The notes beneath the pieces were generated by a model. It was not told the DNA's origin and ran no database searches. It worked only from the letters and a program-made list of their open reading frames with translations. 64,000 nt of DNA, taken from the NCBI RefSeq assembly GCF_019795295.1, contig NZ_JAIMCG010000018.1, forward strand, positions 1 to 64,000, written 5' to 3'. Below, one piece after another: positions 1 through 8,700 of the stretch (its first letter is position 1; each line of letters begins with the position of its first letter). The stretch is from Cupriavidus sp. AU9028 (GTDB taxonomy: Bacteria; Pseudomonadota; Gammaproteobacteria; Burkholderiales; Burkholderiaceae). Both the position numbers and the translations under genes were made by a program.

Positions 1-185
1 TTAGGCTGAACGCTACCAAGAATGGACGCCCCGATCCTCGCTCTCCCTCGAACTTGAGCTCGCGCTCAGAGCATGGGGCCATCGATCTGGGGCGTCCAGG
101 ACGAATTGTGCGACATACAAGGGGCCGCGGGAGAGGGCAATGCCGGCGCGATGCTTCGGCCGCCAGAGCACGCCCCGCACGCGGG

Positions 186-191
186 TACAAT
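186..191 (+). promoter_or_regulatory. -10 element directly upstream of rlmB
   Basis: TACAAT lies only six bases before the rlmB ATG and is flanked by the inverted arms GCGGG and CCCGC. A start about seven bases downstream of this hexamer would fall on the ATG itself, so a leaderless or near-leaderless mRNA is implied. No convincing -35 hexamer is seen; the promoter role is inferred from the hexamer and its position. Confidence 0.5.
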
Positions 192-197
192 CCCGCC

Positions 198-947
198 ATG
201 GCAAAACAAAAACTTCTGATCGGCTTTCACGCCGTCACGGCGCGACTGCGCCAGAATGCGGCCGGCGTCAGCGATGTCTACGTCGAGGCCTCGCGCCGCG
301 ACCGCCGCATGCAGGACTTCATCCGGATGGCCGAAGGTCTGGGCGTGCGCCTGCACCCCGTCGATGCCGACCGCCTGCGCGGGATGGCCGGCACCGATCG
401 GCACCAGGGCGTGGTCGCCCGCGCCGAGGATGTGTCCCTTGCATTGAACCTGGACGAACTGCTGGACGGCATCGAAGGCAAGCCATTGCTGCTGGTGCTG
501 GACGGCGTGACCGATCCGCATAACCTCGGCGCCTGCCTGCGCGTGGCCGACGGTGCCGGCGCGCATGCCGTGATCGCCCCCAAGGACCGCAGCGTCGGCC
601 TGAACGCGACGGTGGCCAAGGTGGCCAGCGGCGCGGCCGAGACCGTTCCCTATCTGACCGTGACCAATCTGGCCCGCGCGCTGCGCACGCTGCAGGAGCG
701 CGGCATCTGGGTGATCGGCACCGACGATGCCGCGGAACGCACCATCTACGATGTGGACCTGACCGGGCCGGTGGCGCTGGTGATGGGCGCGGAAGGCGAA
801 GGCATGCGCCGGCTGACGCGCGACACCTGCGACGAACTGGTCAGCCTGCCGATGGCCGGCGGCGTCGAGAGCCTGAACGTGTCGGTCGCCAGCGGCGTGT
901 CGCTGTATGAAGCGGTGCGCCAGCGCCGGGTGCCGGCGCGTGGCTGA
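198..947 (+). CDS. rlmB: 23S rRNA (guanosine-2'-O-)-methyltransferase RlmB
   Basis: SPOUT-class methyltransferase that 2'-O-methylates G2251 of 23S rRNA (known for the family). The 249-residue protein has the N-terminal substrate-binding domain (about 1-75, beginning [13 protein letters not shown]) and the C-terminal trefoil-knot domain with the conserved motifs [20 protein letters not shown] and [15 protein letters not shown]. The frame is open much further upstream, but the family N-terminus starts at ATG 198, so the longer reading (from 54) was discarded. The sirtuin gene follows 18 bases later on the same strand. Length and all motifs fit a functional enzyme. Confidence 0.95.
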   Translation: MAKQKLLIGFHAVTARLRQNAAGVSDVYVEASRRDRRMQDFIRMAEGLGVRLHPVDADRLRGMAGTDRHQGVVARAEDVSLALNLDELLDGIEGKPLLLVLDGVTDPHNLGACLRVADGAGAHAVIAPKDRSVGLNATVAKVASGAAETVPYLTVTNLARALRTLQERGIWVIGTDDAAERTIYDVDLTGPVALVMGAEGEGMRRLTRDTCDELVSLPMAGGVESLNVSVASGVSLYEAVRQRRVPARG

Positions 948-965
948 GGCGCATGGGCAAGGGGC

Positions 966-1742
966 ATGGATGAAGCGCATGCAGGTCCGCCGATGCTGAT
1001 CGACGCCGCCCTGCTCGCCGACGCGCGGCAGCGCATCGAGGCCGCCCGTCATATCCTCGTGCTGACCGGCGCCGGCATCTCCGCCGAGTCCGGCGTGCCG
1101 ACCTTTCGCGATGCGTTGACGGGCCTGTGGGCCCGCTTCGACCCCGAGGAGCTGGCTACCGAGGAGGCGTTCCGGCGGCAGCCGCAGCTGGTCTGGGACT
1201 GGTACGAGCATCGCCGTGAACTGGTTGCCGCCGTGCAACCCAACCCGGGGCACGTCGCGGTGGCCCGGCTGGCGGCGCTGCGGCAAGTCACGCTGGTCAC
1301 GCAGAATGTCGACGGCTTGCACCAGCGCGCCGGCAGTTCCGACGTGATCGAGTTGCATGGCAATCTGTTCGCCAACAAATGGCTGGACGGATGCGGGCGC
1401 TGCGAGGCGGCGCCGGACGATGGCGGCCGTCCGCCCCGCTGCGTCCATTGCGGCGCGCTGATGCGCCCTGGGGTAGTGTGGTTCGGCGAAGAGCTGCCGC
1501 GCGTGGCGCGCTATCGCGCCGAGCATGCCGCCGAGCAGTGCGACTTGTGCCTGGTGGTCGGCACCTCGGGCATGGTCTATCCGGCAGCGGCGCTGCCGGG
1601 CGTCGCGCGCGACAACGGCGCCGGCGTGATCGTCATCAATCCTCAGCCGTCCGCGCTGGACGCCACCGCCGACCTGGTGCTGCAGGCGCCGGCAGGGCAG
1701 TGCCTGCCGATGCTGCTGCCGGTCGGGGCCGCTTCCGCCTAG
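966..1742 (+). CDS. Sir2-family NAD-dependent protein deacylase (class III sirtuin)
   Basis: Removes acyl groups from lysine using NAD+. The Rossmann motif GAGISAESG is at about 35-43, TQNVDGLHQ at 112-120, the catalytic His at 131 (HGN) and two Zn-binding CxxC pairs at 143/146 and 159/162. The Y-x-x-R pair at Tyr80/Arg83 is the class III signature that in CobB and SIRT5 binds the carboxylate of succinyl- or malonyl-lysine, so desuccinylase activity is inferred. Start at 966; ATG 993 is an alternative. Its stop codon overlaps that of the convergent tal gene (1739-1741), leaving no room for a separate terminator. Confidence 0.9.
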   Translation: MDEAHAGPPMLIDAALLADARQRIEAARHILVLTGAGISAESGVPTFRDALTGLWARFDPEELATEEAFRRQPQLVWDWYEHRRELVAAVQPNPGHVAVARLAALRQVTLVTQNVDGLHQRAGSSDVIELHGNLFANKWLDGCGRCEAAPDDGGRPPRCVHCGALMRPGVVWFGEELPRVARYRAEHAAEQCDLCLVVGTSGMVYPAAALPGVARDNGAGVIVINPQPSALDATADLVLQAPAGQCLPMLLPVGAASA

Positions 1743-2692
1743 CGATCCACCCGGGCGATCAGCGCTTCCAGCTTGATTGCGTCGGCGGCGAAGGCACGGA
1801 TGCCTTCGGCGAGCTTCTCCGTCGCCATCGCGTCCTCGTTCAATTGCCAGCGGAACGACGCCTCGTCCACCGCCACGCGCGGCTGCGGATCGCGCCCGGC
1901 ATTGTCCGGCGACAGCTGCCGCGCCACGTCGCCATTGCCGGCGGCCAGCTGCTCCAGCAATTCCGGACTGATGGTCAGCAGATCGCAGCCAGCCAGCGAC
2001 AGGATCTGGTCCACATTGCGGAAGCTCGCACCCATCACCTCGGTGGCATAGCCGTACTGCTTGTAGTAGGCATAGATCTGCGACACCGAGCGCACGCCCG
2101 GGTCGGCCGCGCCGCGGTGCGCCTCGGCATCCCACTGGTCACCGGCCTGCTTGCGGTGCCAGTCCAGGATGCGGCCCACGAAAGGCGAGATCAGCTGCGC
2201 GCCCGCTTCCGCGCAGGCGGCAGCCTGCACCAGCGCGAACAGCAGCGTCATGTTGCAGCGGATGCCGTCGCGCTGCAGCACTTCGGCGGCGCGAATCCCT
2301 TCCCACGTCGATGCGATCTTGATCAGCACCCGCTCGCGGGCGATGCCGCGCTGCTCGTACAGCGCGATCAGATGGCGCGCCTTGGCCACCGTCGCGTCGG
2401 TATCGAACGAGAGCCGGGCGTCGACCTCGGTGGAGACGCGCCCCGGCACGATCTTCAGGATCTCGGCGCCGAAGGCGATCAGCAGCGCATCCATCACGGC
2501 GTCGGTGCCGTTGCCGTGCTGCTCGCGCACGGCCTGTTCCAGCAGCGGCCGGTACTCGGCCTTCTGCACCGCCTTCAGGATCAGCGAGGGGTTGGTGGTG
2601 GCGTCCTGCGGCGTGTACTGCTTCATCAGCTGGAAATCGCCGGTATCGGCCACCACGGTAGTGAACTGCTTCAGTTGCTCTAGCTGGTTCAT
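1739..2692 (-). CDS. tal: Transaldolase
   Basis: Pentose phosphate pathway enzyme moving a dihydroxyacetone unit between sedoheptulose-7-phosphate and glyceraldehyde-3-phosphate. The 317-residue protein matches the TalB subfamily: [20 protein letters not shown] at the N-terminus, the Asp of DTGD near 17, TTNPSL at 32-37 and the Schiff-base lysine in [10 protein letters not shown] (K125). The start is set by homology; the open frame extends upstream without family resemblance. It is divergent from rpiA, another pentose-phosphate gene, with 240 bases between the starts, so shared control is possible but not shown. Confidence 0.95.
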   Translation of the reverse strand: MNQLEQLKQFTTVVADTGDFQLMKQYTPQDATTNPSLILKAVQKAEYRPLLEQAVREQHGNGTDAVMDALLIAFGAEILKIVPGRVSTEVDARLSFDTDATVAKARHLIALYEQRGIARERVLIKIASTWEGIRAAEVLQRDGIRCNMTLLFALVQAAACAEAGAQLISPFVGRILDWHRKQAGDQWDAEAHRGAADPGVRSVSQIYAYYKQYGYATEVMGASFRNVDQILSLAGCDLLTISPELLEQLAAGNGDVARQLSPDNAGRDPQPRVAVDEASFRWQLNEDAMATEKLAEGIRAFAADAIKLEALIARVDR

Positions 2693-2932
2693 GATGGATT
2701 GCACGTTGCCTTGTGACCTGTCCCTGCCTGGCGAGGACGGGCTCTGGATGTGCCGCCAACGGCGGTCGTTCGAGGAGCGCGCCCTGCCGTGTGCCACGGG
2801 CGCAAGGCCATTGTACCCGCCGCTTCGGGGCAGTCCCGTGCGGCGGCATACCATCTAGAAGCGGGTGCGCGGCCGGCAGAGGCGATCCGGTACACTCGCG
2901 GTTTGCTGAACGATCTTGATACAGGCATTGAA

Positions 2933-3625
2933 ATGACCCAGGACGAACTGAAGGCGCTGGTGGCCCAGGCTGCCGCTGACTATGTCGAGAAGGAAGTGCC
3001 AGCCGGCGCGGTGCTCGGCGTGGGGACCGGCTCGACCGCCAACCTGTTCATCGACGCGGTGGCGGCCTTCAAGGACCGCTTCGCCGGCGCCGTGTCCAGC
3101 TCGGAGGCATCGACCCGGCGGCTGCAGCAGCACGGCTTCAAGGTGCTGGACCTGAACGAAGTCGACGACATTCCGGTGTATGTGGACGGCGCCGACGAGA
3201 TCGACGCCAGCGGCGCGATGATCAAGGGCGGCGGCGGGGCGCTCACGCGCGAGAAGATCGTCGCCTCCGTGGCCAGCCGCTTTGTCTGCATCGCGGACGG
3301 CAGCAAGCTGGTCCAGACGATGGGCCAGTTTCCGCTGCCTGTGGAAGTCGTGCCGATGGCGCGCGCGGCAGTGGCGCGCCAGCTGGCGGCGCTGGGCGGG
3401 CAACCGCGGCTGCGCATGAACAAGGAAGGCGGGATCTACACCACCGACAACGGCAATGTGATTCTCGATGTGGCTGGCCTGCAGATCCGCGACCCCAAGG
3501 GACTGGAGCAGCAGGTCAATCAGATTCCGGGCGTAGTGACGGTGGGGCTGTTCGCGCTGCGGGGCGCGGATGTGCTGCTGCTGGGCAAGGCGGATGGGGT
3601 AGAGCGCAGGGACTTTACGCGGTAA
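2933..3625 (+). CDS. rpiA: Ribose-5-phosphate isomerase A
   Basis: Interconverts ribose-5-phosphate and ribulose-5-phosphate in the cytoplasm. The 230-residue protein has GTGSTAN (31-37), DGADEID (85-91) and [10 protein letters not shown] (98-107, ending in the catalytic Glu), all in family positions. ATG 2933 is chosen because the preceding in-frame stretch has no family similarity. A TACACT hexamer at 2891-2896 is a plausible -10. A large palindromic repeat lies just downstream and could act as a transcription end. Confidence 0.95.
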   Translation: MTQDELKALVAQAAADYVEKEVPAGAVLGVGTGSTANLFIDAVAAFKDRFAGAVSSSEASTRRLQQHGFKVLDLNEVDDIPVYVDGADEIDASGAMIKGGGGALTREKIVASVASRFVCIADGSKLVQTMGQFPLPVEVVPMARAAVARQLAALGGQPRLRMNKEGGIYTTDNGNVILDVAGLQIRDPKGLEQQVNQIPGVVTVGLFALRGADVLLLGKADGVERRDFTR

Positions 3626-3675
3626 GTCGGGCTGACAGCTGCACGGGGGGGACGGCAGTGGCACGTTGCGTGCCG

Positions 3676-3795
3676 TTGCCCTCTCCCCCGGCCCCTCTCC
3701 CGCAGGGCGGGAGAGGGGAGCAATCCGGCAGCGTATGAGGGCCACTGTTTTTCTCCCCTCGCCCGCTTGCGGGAGAGGGGCCGGGGAGAGGGCAA
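3676..3795. repeat. 120 bp G/C-rich palindromic intergenic repeat
   Basis: The left arm begins TTGCCCTCTCCC (3676-3720) and the right arm is its near-complete reverse complement ending GGGAGAGGGCAA (3753-3795). Each arm also has an internal hairpin built on CTCTCCCGC/GCGGGAGAG. Related copies occur near 14955-15145, inside a gene at 21564-21599 and at 27797-27838. It sits between the convergent rpiA and yggX genes, so a bidirectional terminator or mRNA-end stabiliser role is plausible but unproven. Confidence 0.8.
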
Positions 3796-3827
3796 CGCGC
3801 GCTTGCCACGCCCCCGGACAAGGCCTG

Positions 3828-4100
3828 TCAGGCCTGCGGCGGTACGTACCCTGCCGCCTGATCGGCGCCTTCGCCGAAGAAATACTTCTCGGTCTGCTTG
3901 AGCAGATACTGGCGCGCACGCGGGTCGGCCATGTTCAGCCGGTTCTCGTTGATCAGCATGGTCTGGTGCTTGAGCCAGCCAGCCCAGGCTTCCTTCGACA
4001 CGTTCTGCCAGATCTTCTTGCCCAGTTCGCCGGGCAGCGGGGGAAAGTCGAGCCCTTCGGCTTCCTTGTTGAGCTTGACGCATTGGACCATGCGGGCCAT
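3828..4100 (-). CDS. yggX: Probable Fe(2+)-trafficking protein (YggX family)
   Basis: Small 90-residue cytoplasmic protein of the family linked to protection of Fe-S clusters and iron handling. The N-terminus [19 protein letters not shown] carries the conserved Cys7, and [17 protein letters not shown] followed by [15 protein letters not shown] are family hallmarks. A strong AAGGAG lies seven to eight bases before the ATG. It is convergent with rpiA across the palindromic repeat and co-oriented with argA upstream, about 146 bases away, so it is probably its own transcription unit. Confidence 0.93.
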   Translation of the reverse strand: MARMVQCVKLNKEAEGLDFPPLPGELGKKIWQNVSKEAWAGWLKHQTMLINENRLNMADPRARQYLLKQTEKYFFGEGADQAAGYVPPQA

Positions 4101-4246
4101 GGGGGAACTCCTTGTAATCGTGGGCGAGCGGCAGCGCGGTGCAAGGGCGCTGCGCGCATCGGCCGCGGCGCCGTGCTGCGCGGGCCGCGGGACTGGCCGC
4201 TATTGTAGCGAAGCGCCCCGGCGCGAGGGCGGCACCCCCACAACCC

Positions 4247-5776
4247 TTACAGCTTCTTCATCAGTACCATCGACTTGCGCTGCCAGTTGTACAGCTTGCG
4301 CTTGTCCTCGGGCAGATCGTCCACGCCCGCGCGCACGAAGCCGCGCTTGAGGAACCAGTGCTCGGTGCGGGTCGTCAGCACGAACAGCCGGTCCAGCCCC
4401 AGCGCGCGGGCGCGGCGCTCGATCCGCTTGAGCAGCCGCTCGCCGTCGCCGGTGCCCTGCGCTTCGGGCGATACCGTAAGACACGCCATTTCCGCCATGC
4501 CTTCGCGCGGGTAGGGGTAGAGCGCGGCGCAGCCGAACAGCACGCCGTCGTGCTCGATTACCGAGAAGTTGCCGATGTCGCGCTCGATCAGATGGCGACC
4601 GCGCGGCACCAGCGTGCCGTCCTGCTCCAGCGGCGCGATCAGCTGCACGATGGCGCCGACGTCGTCCAGCGTGGCTTCGCGCAGGCTCTCCAGGTCGATG
4701 TCCGCCACCATGGTGCCGACGCCGTCGTGCAGGAACAGCTCCAGCAGCACCGAGCCGTCCAGCGCGAAGGGAATCAGGTGCGCGCGCGGCACGCCGCCCT
4801 TGAGCGCCTTGACCAGATGCTGCAGGTAGACCGCCACGTCCGGCGGCAGATGGTTGTTCTGCAGGCGCTCGACCGCCACGCGCATCGACATTTCCGGCAG
4901 CAGCTTGCCCACCGCGTCCATCACGCCTGGCACCTCGGTGATGAAGATCAGCTTGTCGGCCTTCAGCGCGATGGCGGTGGCGCTGGCGACGTCTTCCATC
5001 GACAGGTTGAACGCCTGTCCGGTGGGCGAGAAGCCCAGCGGCGACAGCAGCACGATCTTGCCGTGCTGCAGCGACATGCGTACCGATTCCGCATCGATCT
5101 TGCGCACCAGCCCGGTGTGCTGGTAGTCCGTGCCCTCGACGATGCCCACCGGCCGCGCGGTGACGAAGTTGCCCGACACCACCGACAGTTGCGCGCCGGC
5201 CATCGGCGTGTTCGGCAGCCCCTGGCTGAAGGCCGCTTCGATATCCAGCCGCAATTCGCCGGCGGCTTCCTTGGCGCATTCCAGCGCCGCGTTGTCGGTG
5301 ATGCGCACGCCTTCGACGAAGCGCGATTCGACCTGCCGCAGCGCCAGTTGCTCCTCGACCTGCGGGCGCGAGCCGTGCACCAGCACGATCTGCATGCCCA
5401 TCGCGTGCAGCAGCGCGACGTCGTTGACCAGTGCGTTCAGCATGCCGGCCTTGACGAGCTCGCCGGCGAAGGCGATGACGAAGGTCTTGCCGCGGAAGGC
5501 ATGGATGTAGGGGGCGACCGCGCGCAGCCAGTCGACGAACTGTTGCTGGTCCGGGCCATTGGCCGCGCGCTCCGGCACCGCCACGTCCGCGACCTGCCGC
5601 GCGGCAACGGTGGCCGGCGGCAGCGCCGAGGTGTCCTCGGCCGGCAGGGCGGAATGGATCGGGCCGGCGGCAGTGGCGCCGCTGGCGGGGCCGCTTTCGG
5701 GGACGCCCTCGGGGCCGCTTCTGGGAATGGCGGCGGCGTCGGACGAGGGCAGGGATGAGGCGGTTCGGTCTTTCAT
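4247..5776 (-). CDS. argA: Amino-acid N-acetyltransferase (N-acetylglutamate synthase)
   Basis: First step of arginine synthesis: acetyl-CoA plus glutamate to N-acetylglutamate. The classic ArgA architecture is present: an amino-acid-kinase-like domain (from about residue 75, QQQFVDWLRAVAPYIHAFRG) and a C-terminal GNAT domain with the acetyl-CoA loop PEAQGTGDGERLL. The first ~75 residues (Ala/Pro/Ser-rich, from MKDRTAS) are an extra N-terminal tail, making it about 509 residues against the usual 440-460. The start at 5776 is the last ATG before the divergent hrpA gene; a downstream alternative start cannot be excluded. Confidence 0.92.
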   Translation of the reverse strand: MKDRTASSLPSSDAAAIPRSGPEGVPESGPASGATAAGPIHSALPAEDTSALPPATVAARQVADVAVPERAANGPDQQQFVDWLRAVAPYIHAFRGKTFVIAFAGELVKAGMLNALVNDVALLHAMGMQIVLVHGSRPQVEEQLALRQVESRFVEGVRITDNAALECAKEAAGELRLDIEAAFSQGLPNTPMAGAQLSVVSGNFVTARPVGIVEGTDYQHTGLVRKIDAESVRMSLQHGKIVLLSPLGFSPTGQAFNLSMEDVASATAIALKADKLIFITEVPGVMDAVGKLLPEMSMRVAVERLQNNHLPPDVAVYLQHLVKALKGGVPRAHLIPFALDGSVLLELFLHDGVGTMVADIDLESLREATLDDVGAIVQLIAPLEQDGTLVPRGRHLIERDIGNFSVIEHDGVLFGCAALYPYPREGMAEMACLTVSPEAQGTGDGERLLKRIERRARALGLDRLFVLTTRTEHWFLKRGFVRAGVDDLPEDKRKLYNWQRKSMVLMKKL

Positions 5777-5781
5777 GGCGC

Positions 5782-5793
5782 GGATTATAATCC
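5782..5793. promoter_or_regulatory. Palindromic back-to-back -10 element between argA and hrpA
   Basis: GGATTATAATCC is a perfect 12-bp palindrome in the 23-base gap between the two divergent start codons. It presents TATAAT on both strands, at 5786-5791 for hrpA and at 5789-5784 for argA, each about eight bases from its ATG. The two promoters would be mutually exclusive and would give leaderless or nearly leaderless transcripts. No good -35 is visible on either side. Confidence 0.55.
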
Positions 5794-5799
5794 CCGCCA

Positions 5800-8700
5800 A
5801 TGTCAGAACACCGCTCCAACCGGCCCGCGCCGCGTGATGGCGCGCCGGGTCAACGGCGCCGGCCGCGCAGGCCGGGCCCGTCTTCCGCAAGCTCGTCCGC
5901 CGGCGCATCCGCGTCCGGCGATTCGCCGGCATCCGTACCACCCTCGGTGCGGCCGTCCACGACGTCCTCCCAGGCCGCTTCCAACGACCCCGGCAATGCC
6001 GGTACCGCGTCGGCATCGCGGCCGGCAGCCCCCGTGCGTCCGCCGGCCGGCGAAGGCCGCCGCCGCAATGCGCCGGCGCGGCCGCGCGTGGTCAATCCGC
6101 TGCCGCCGATTACCTTCCCCGAGGCGCTGCCGGTCTCCGCGCGCCGTGACGAGATCGCCCGAGCGCTGCTTGCCAACCAGGTGGTCATCGTGTCCGGCGA
6201 GACCGGCTCCGGCAAGACCACGCAACTGCCCAAGATCTGCCTGTCGATCGGGCGCGGGCCGGGCAGCGGCGAGCGAGCCGGGCAGGGCGGGCTGATCGGC
6301 CATACCCAGCCGCGGCGGATCGCCGCCACCTCGACGGCCAAGCGGATCGCCCAGGAACTGGGCTCGCCGGTTGGCGAGCATGTCGGCTACCAGGTGCGCT
6401 TCAATGACACCATGTCGCCGGGAGCCTCGGTCAAGCTGATGACCGACGGCATTCTGCTCGCCGAGACGCAGAACGATCCGCTGCTGCGCGCCTACGACAC
6501 CATCATCATCGACGAGGCCCACGAGCGCAGCCTGAACATCGATTTCCTGCTGGGATACCTGAAGGAAATCCTGCCGCGCCGGCCGGACCTGAAGCTGATC
6601 GTGACCTCGGCCACCATCGATGCGCAGCGCTTCGCCGAGCATTTCGCCTCCGCCAGGGGGCCGGCGCCGGTGATCGAGGTCAGCGGGCGGCTGTACCCGG
6701 TGGAGATCCGCTACCGTCCGATCCAGGACGACCGCGCGCCACGGCAGGGCGCCGCGTCGGAAGGGCGCGGCGAGGGTCGCAAAGACGCGCGCAAGGACGA
6801 GCGCGACCTGTACGACGGCATTGTCGATGCGGTCGAGGAACAGTGCCGGCTCGGTCCCGGCGACGTGCTGGTGTTCCTGCCCGGCGAGCGCGAGATTCGC
6901 GAGGCTGCCGAGGCGCTGCGCAAGCACCATCCGCCGCACACCGAGATCCTGCCGCTGTTTGCGCGGCTGTCGGTGCAGGAGCAGGAGCGCGTGTTCCGCC
7001 CGGCCGGCGCGCGTCGCATCGTGCTGGCCACCAACGTCGCGGAAACCTCGCTGACGGTGCCGGGTATCCGCTATGTGGTCGATACCGGACTGGCGCGGGT
7101 CAAGCGCTATTCGTATCGGAACAAGGTCGAGCAGCTGCAGATCGAGCCGATCTCGCAGGCAGCGGCCAACCAGCGTGCGGGCCGCTGCGGCCGCGTGGCC
7201 GACGGTGTCTGCATCCGGCTCTACGACGAAGCGGACTTCGCCAGCCGGCCGCGCTTCACCGACCCGGAAATCCTGCGCTCGTCGCTGGCCGCGGTGATCC
7301 TGCGCATGAAGGCGCTGCGGCTGACCGCGATCGAGGCGTTCCCGTTCATCGAGCCGCCGCCGGGCCGGGCGATTGCGGACGGCTACCAGCTGCTGCAGGA
7401 GCTGGGGGGCGTGGATGATGCCAACGAGCTGACCGCGACCGGCCGGCAACTGGCGCGCCTGCCGCTCGATCCGCGCGTGGCGCGCATGATCCTGGCCGCG
7501 CGCGACCAGCATTGCCTGCGCGAAGTGCTGATCATCGCCAGCGCGCTGTCGGTGCAGGACCCGCGCGACCGGCCGCAGGAAGCGCAGGAAGCCGCCGACC
7601 AGGCGCATCGCAAGTTCATGGACGAACGTTCCGAGTTCCTCGGCTGGGTGAAGCTGTGGAAGTGGTTCGAGGAGGCGGTCGCGCACAAGAAGAGCAACCG
7701 CCAGCTGCAGGACCAGTGCCGCGCCAACTTCCTGTCGCACGTGCGGCTGCGCGAATGGCGCGACGTCCATTCGCAGCTGCTGACCACGGTTGCCGAGCAG
7801 GGCTGGAAGCTGAACGAGAGCGAACCGACCTACGAGCAGGTGCACAAGGCGCTGTTGACCGGGTTGCTGGGCAACATCGGCCAGAAGATCGACGACGGCG
7901 ACAGTCGCGGCCGCGAGTACCTGGGCGCGCGCGGCATCAAGTTCCACCTGTGGCCGGGCTCGCTGGTGGCGCGCAAGATGGGCCGCTGGCTGATGGCGGC
8001 CGAGCTGGTGGAAACCAGCCGGCTGTTCGCCCGCACGCTTGCGCGGATCGAGCCCGAATGGATCGAGCAGATCGGCGGGCATCTGCTGCGCAAGAACTGG
8101 AGCGAGCCGCACTGGGAAAAGAAGGCCGGACAGGTCATCGCGCTGGAGCGCGGCACGGTGTACGGGCTGACGGTGTACCAGCACCGGCGCGTGCATTTCG
8201 GTCCGATGAATCCGCGGGAGGCGCGCGAGATCTTCATTCGCCGGGCACTGGTCGAGGGCGAGTTCGACACGAAGCTGCCGTTCTTCGCCCACAACCAGCG
8301 GCTGGTGCGCGAGATCGAGAACCTTGAACACAAGTCGCGCCGGCAGGACGTGCTGGTCGACGACGAGCTGATCTACGCCTTCTACGAACGGCAGATTCCG
8401 GCCGACATCCATCAGCAGGTCCATTTCGAGCAGTGGTACCAGCGCGAGAGCGCGCGCGAGCGCAAGCTGCTGTACCTGAGCCGCGAAGAGCTGATGCGGC
8501 ACGAGGCGGCGGGCATCACCACCGACCTGTTCCCCAGGACGATGCAGGTGGCGGGGGTCGACATGGCGCTGGCCTACCACTTCGAGCCGGGCAGCCCGCG
8601 CGATGGCGTGACGCTCACCGTGCCGCTGTTCGCGCTGAACCAGGTGCGGCCCGAGCGCAGCGACTGGCTGGTGCCGGGCATGATCCGCGAGAAGGTGCAC

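Noticed and set aside
66-2135. Long minus-strand reading frame of 689 codons
   Set aside because: Shadow of rlmB, the sirtuin and tal in GC-rich DNA; no family pattern and real genes cover it.
5784-5806. CTGACA on the minus strand (5806-5801) as the argA -35
   Set aside because: Spacing to the -10 is only 11 bases, too short for a sigma-70 promoter.
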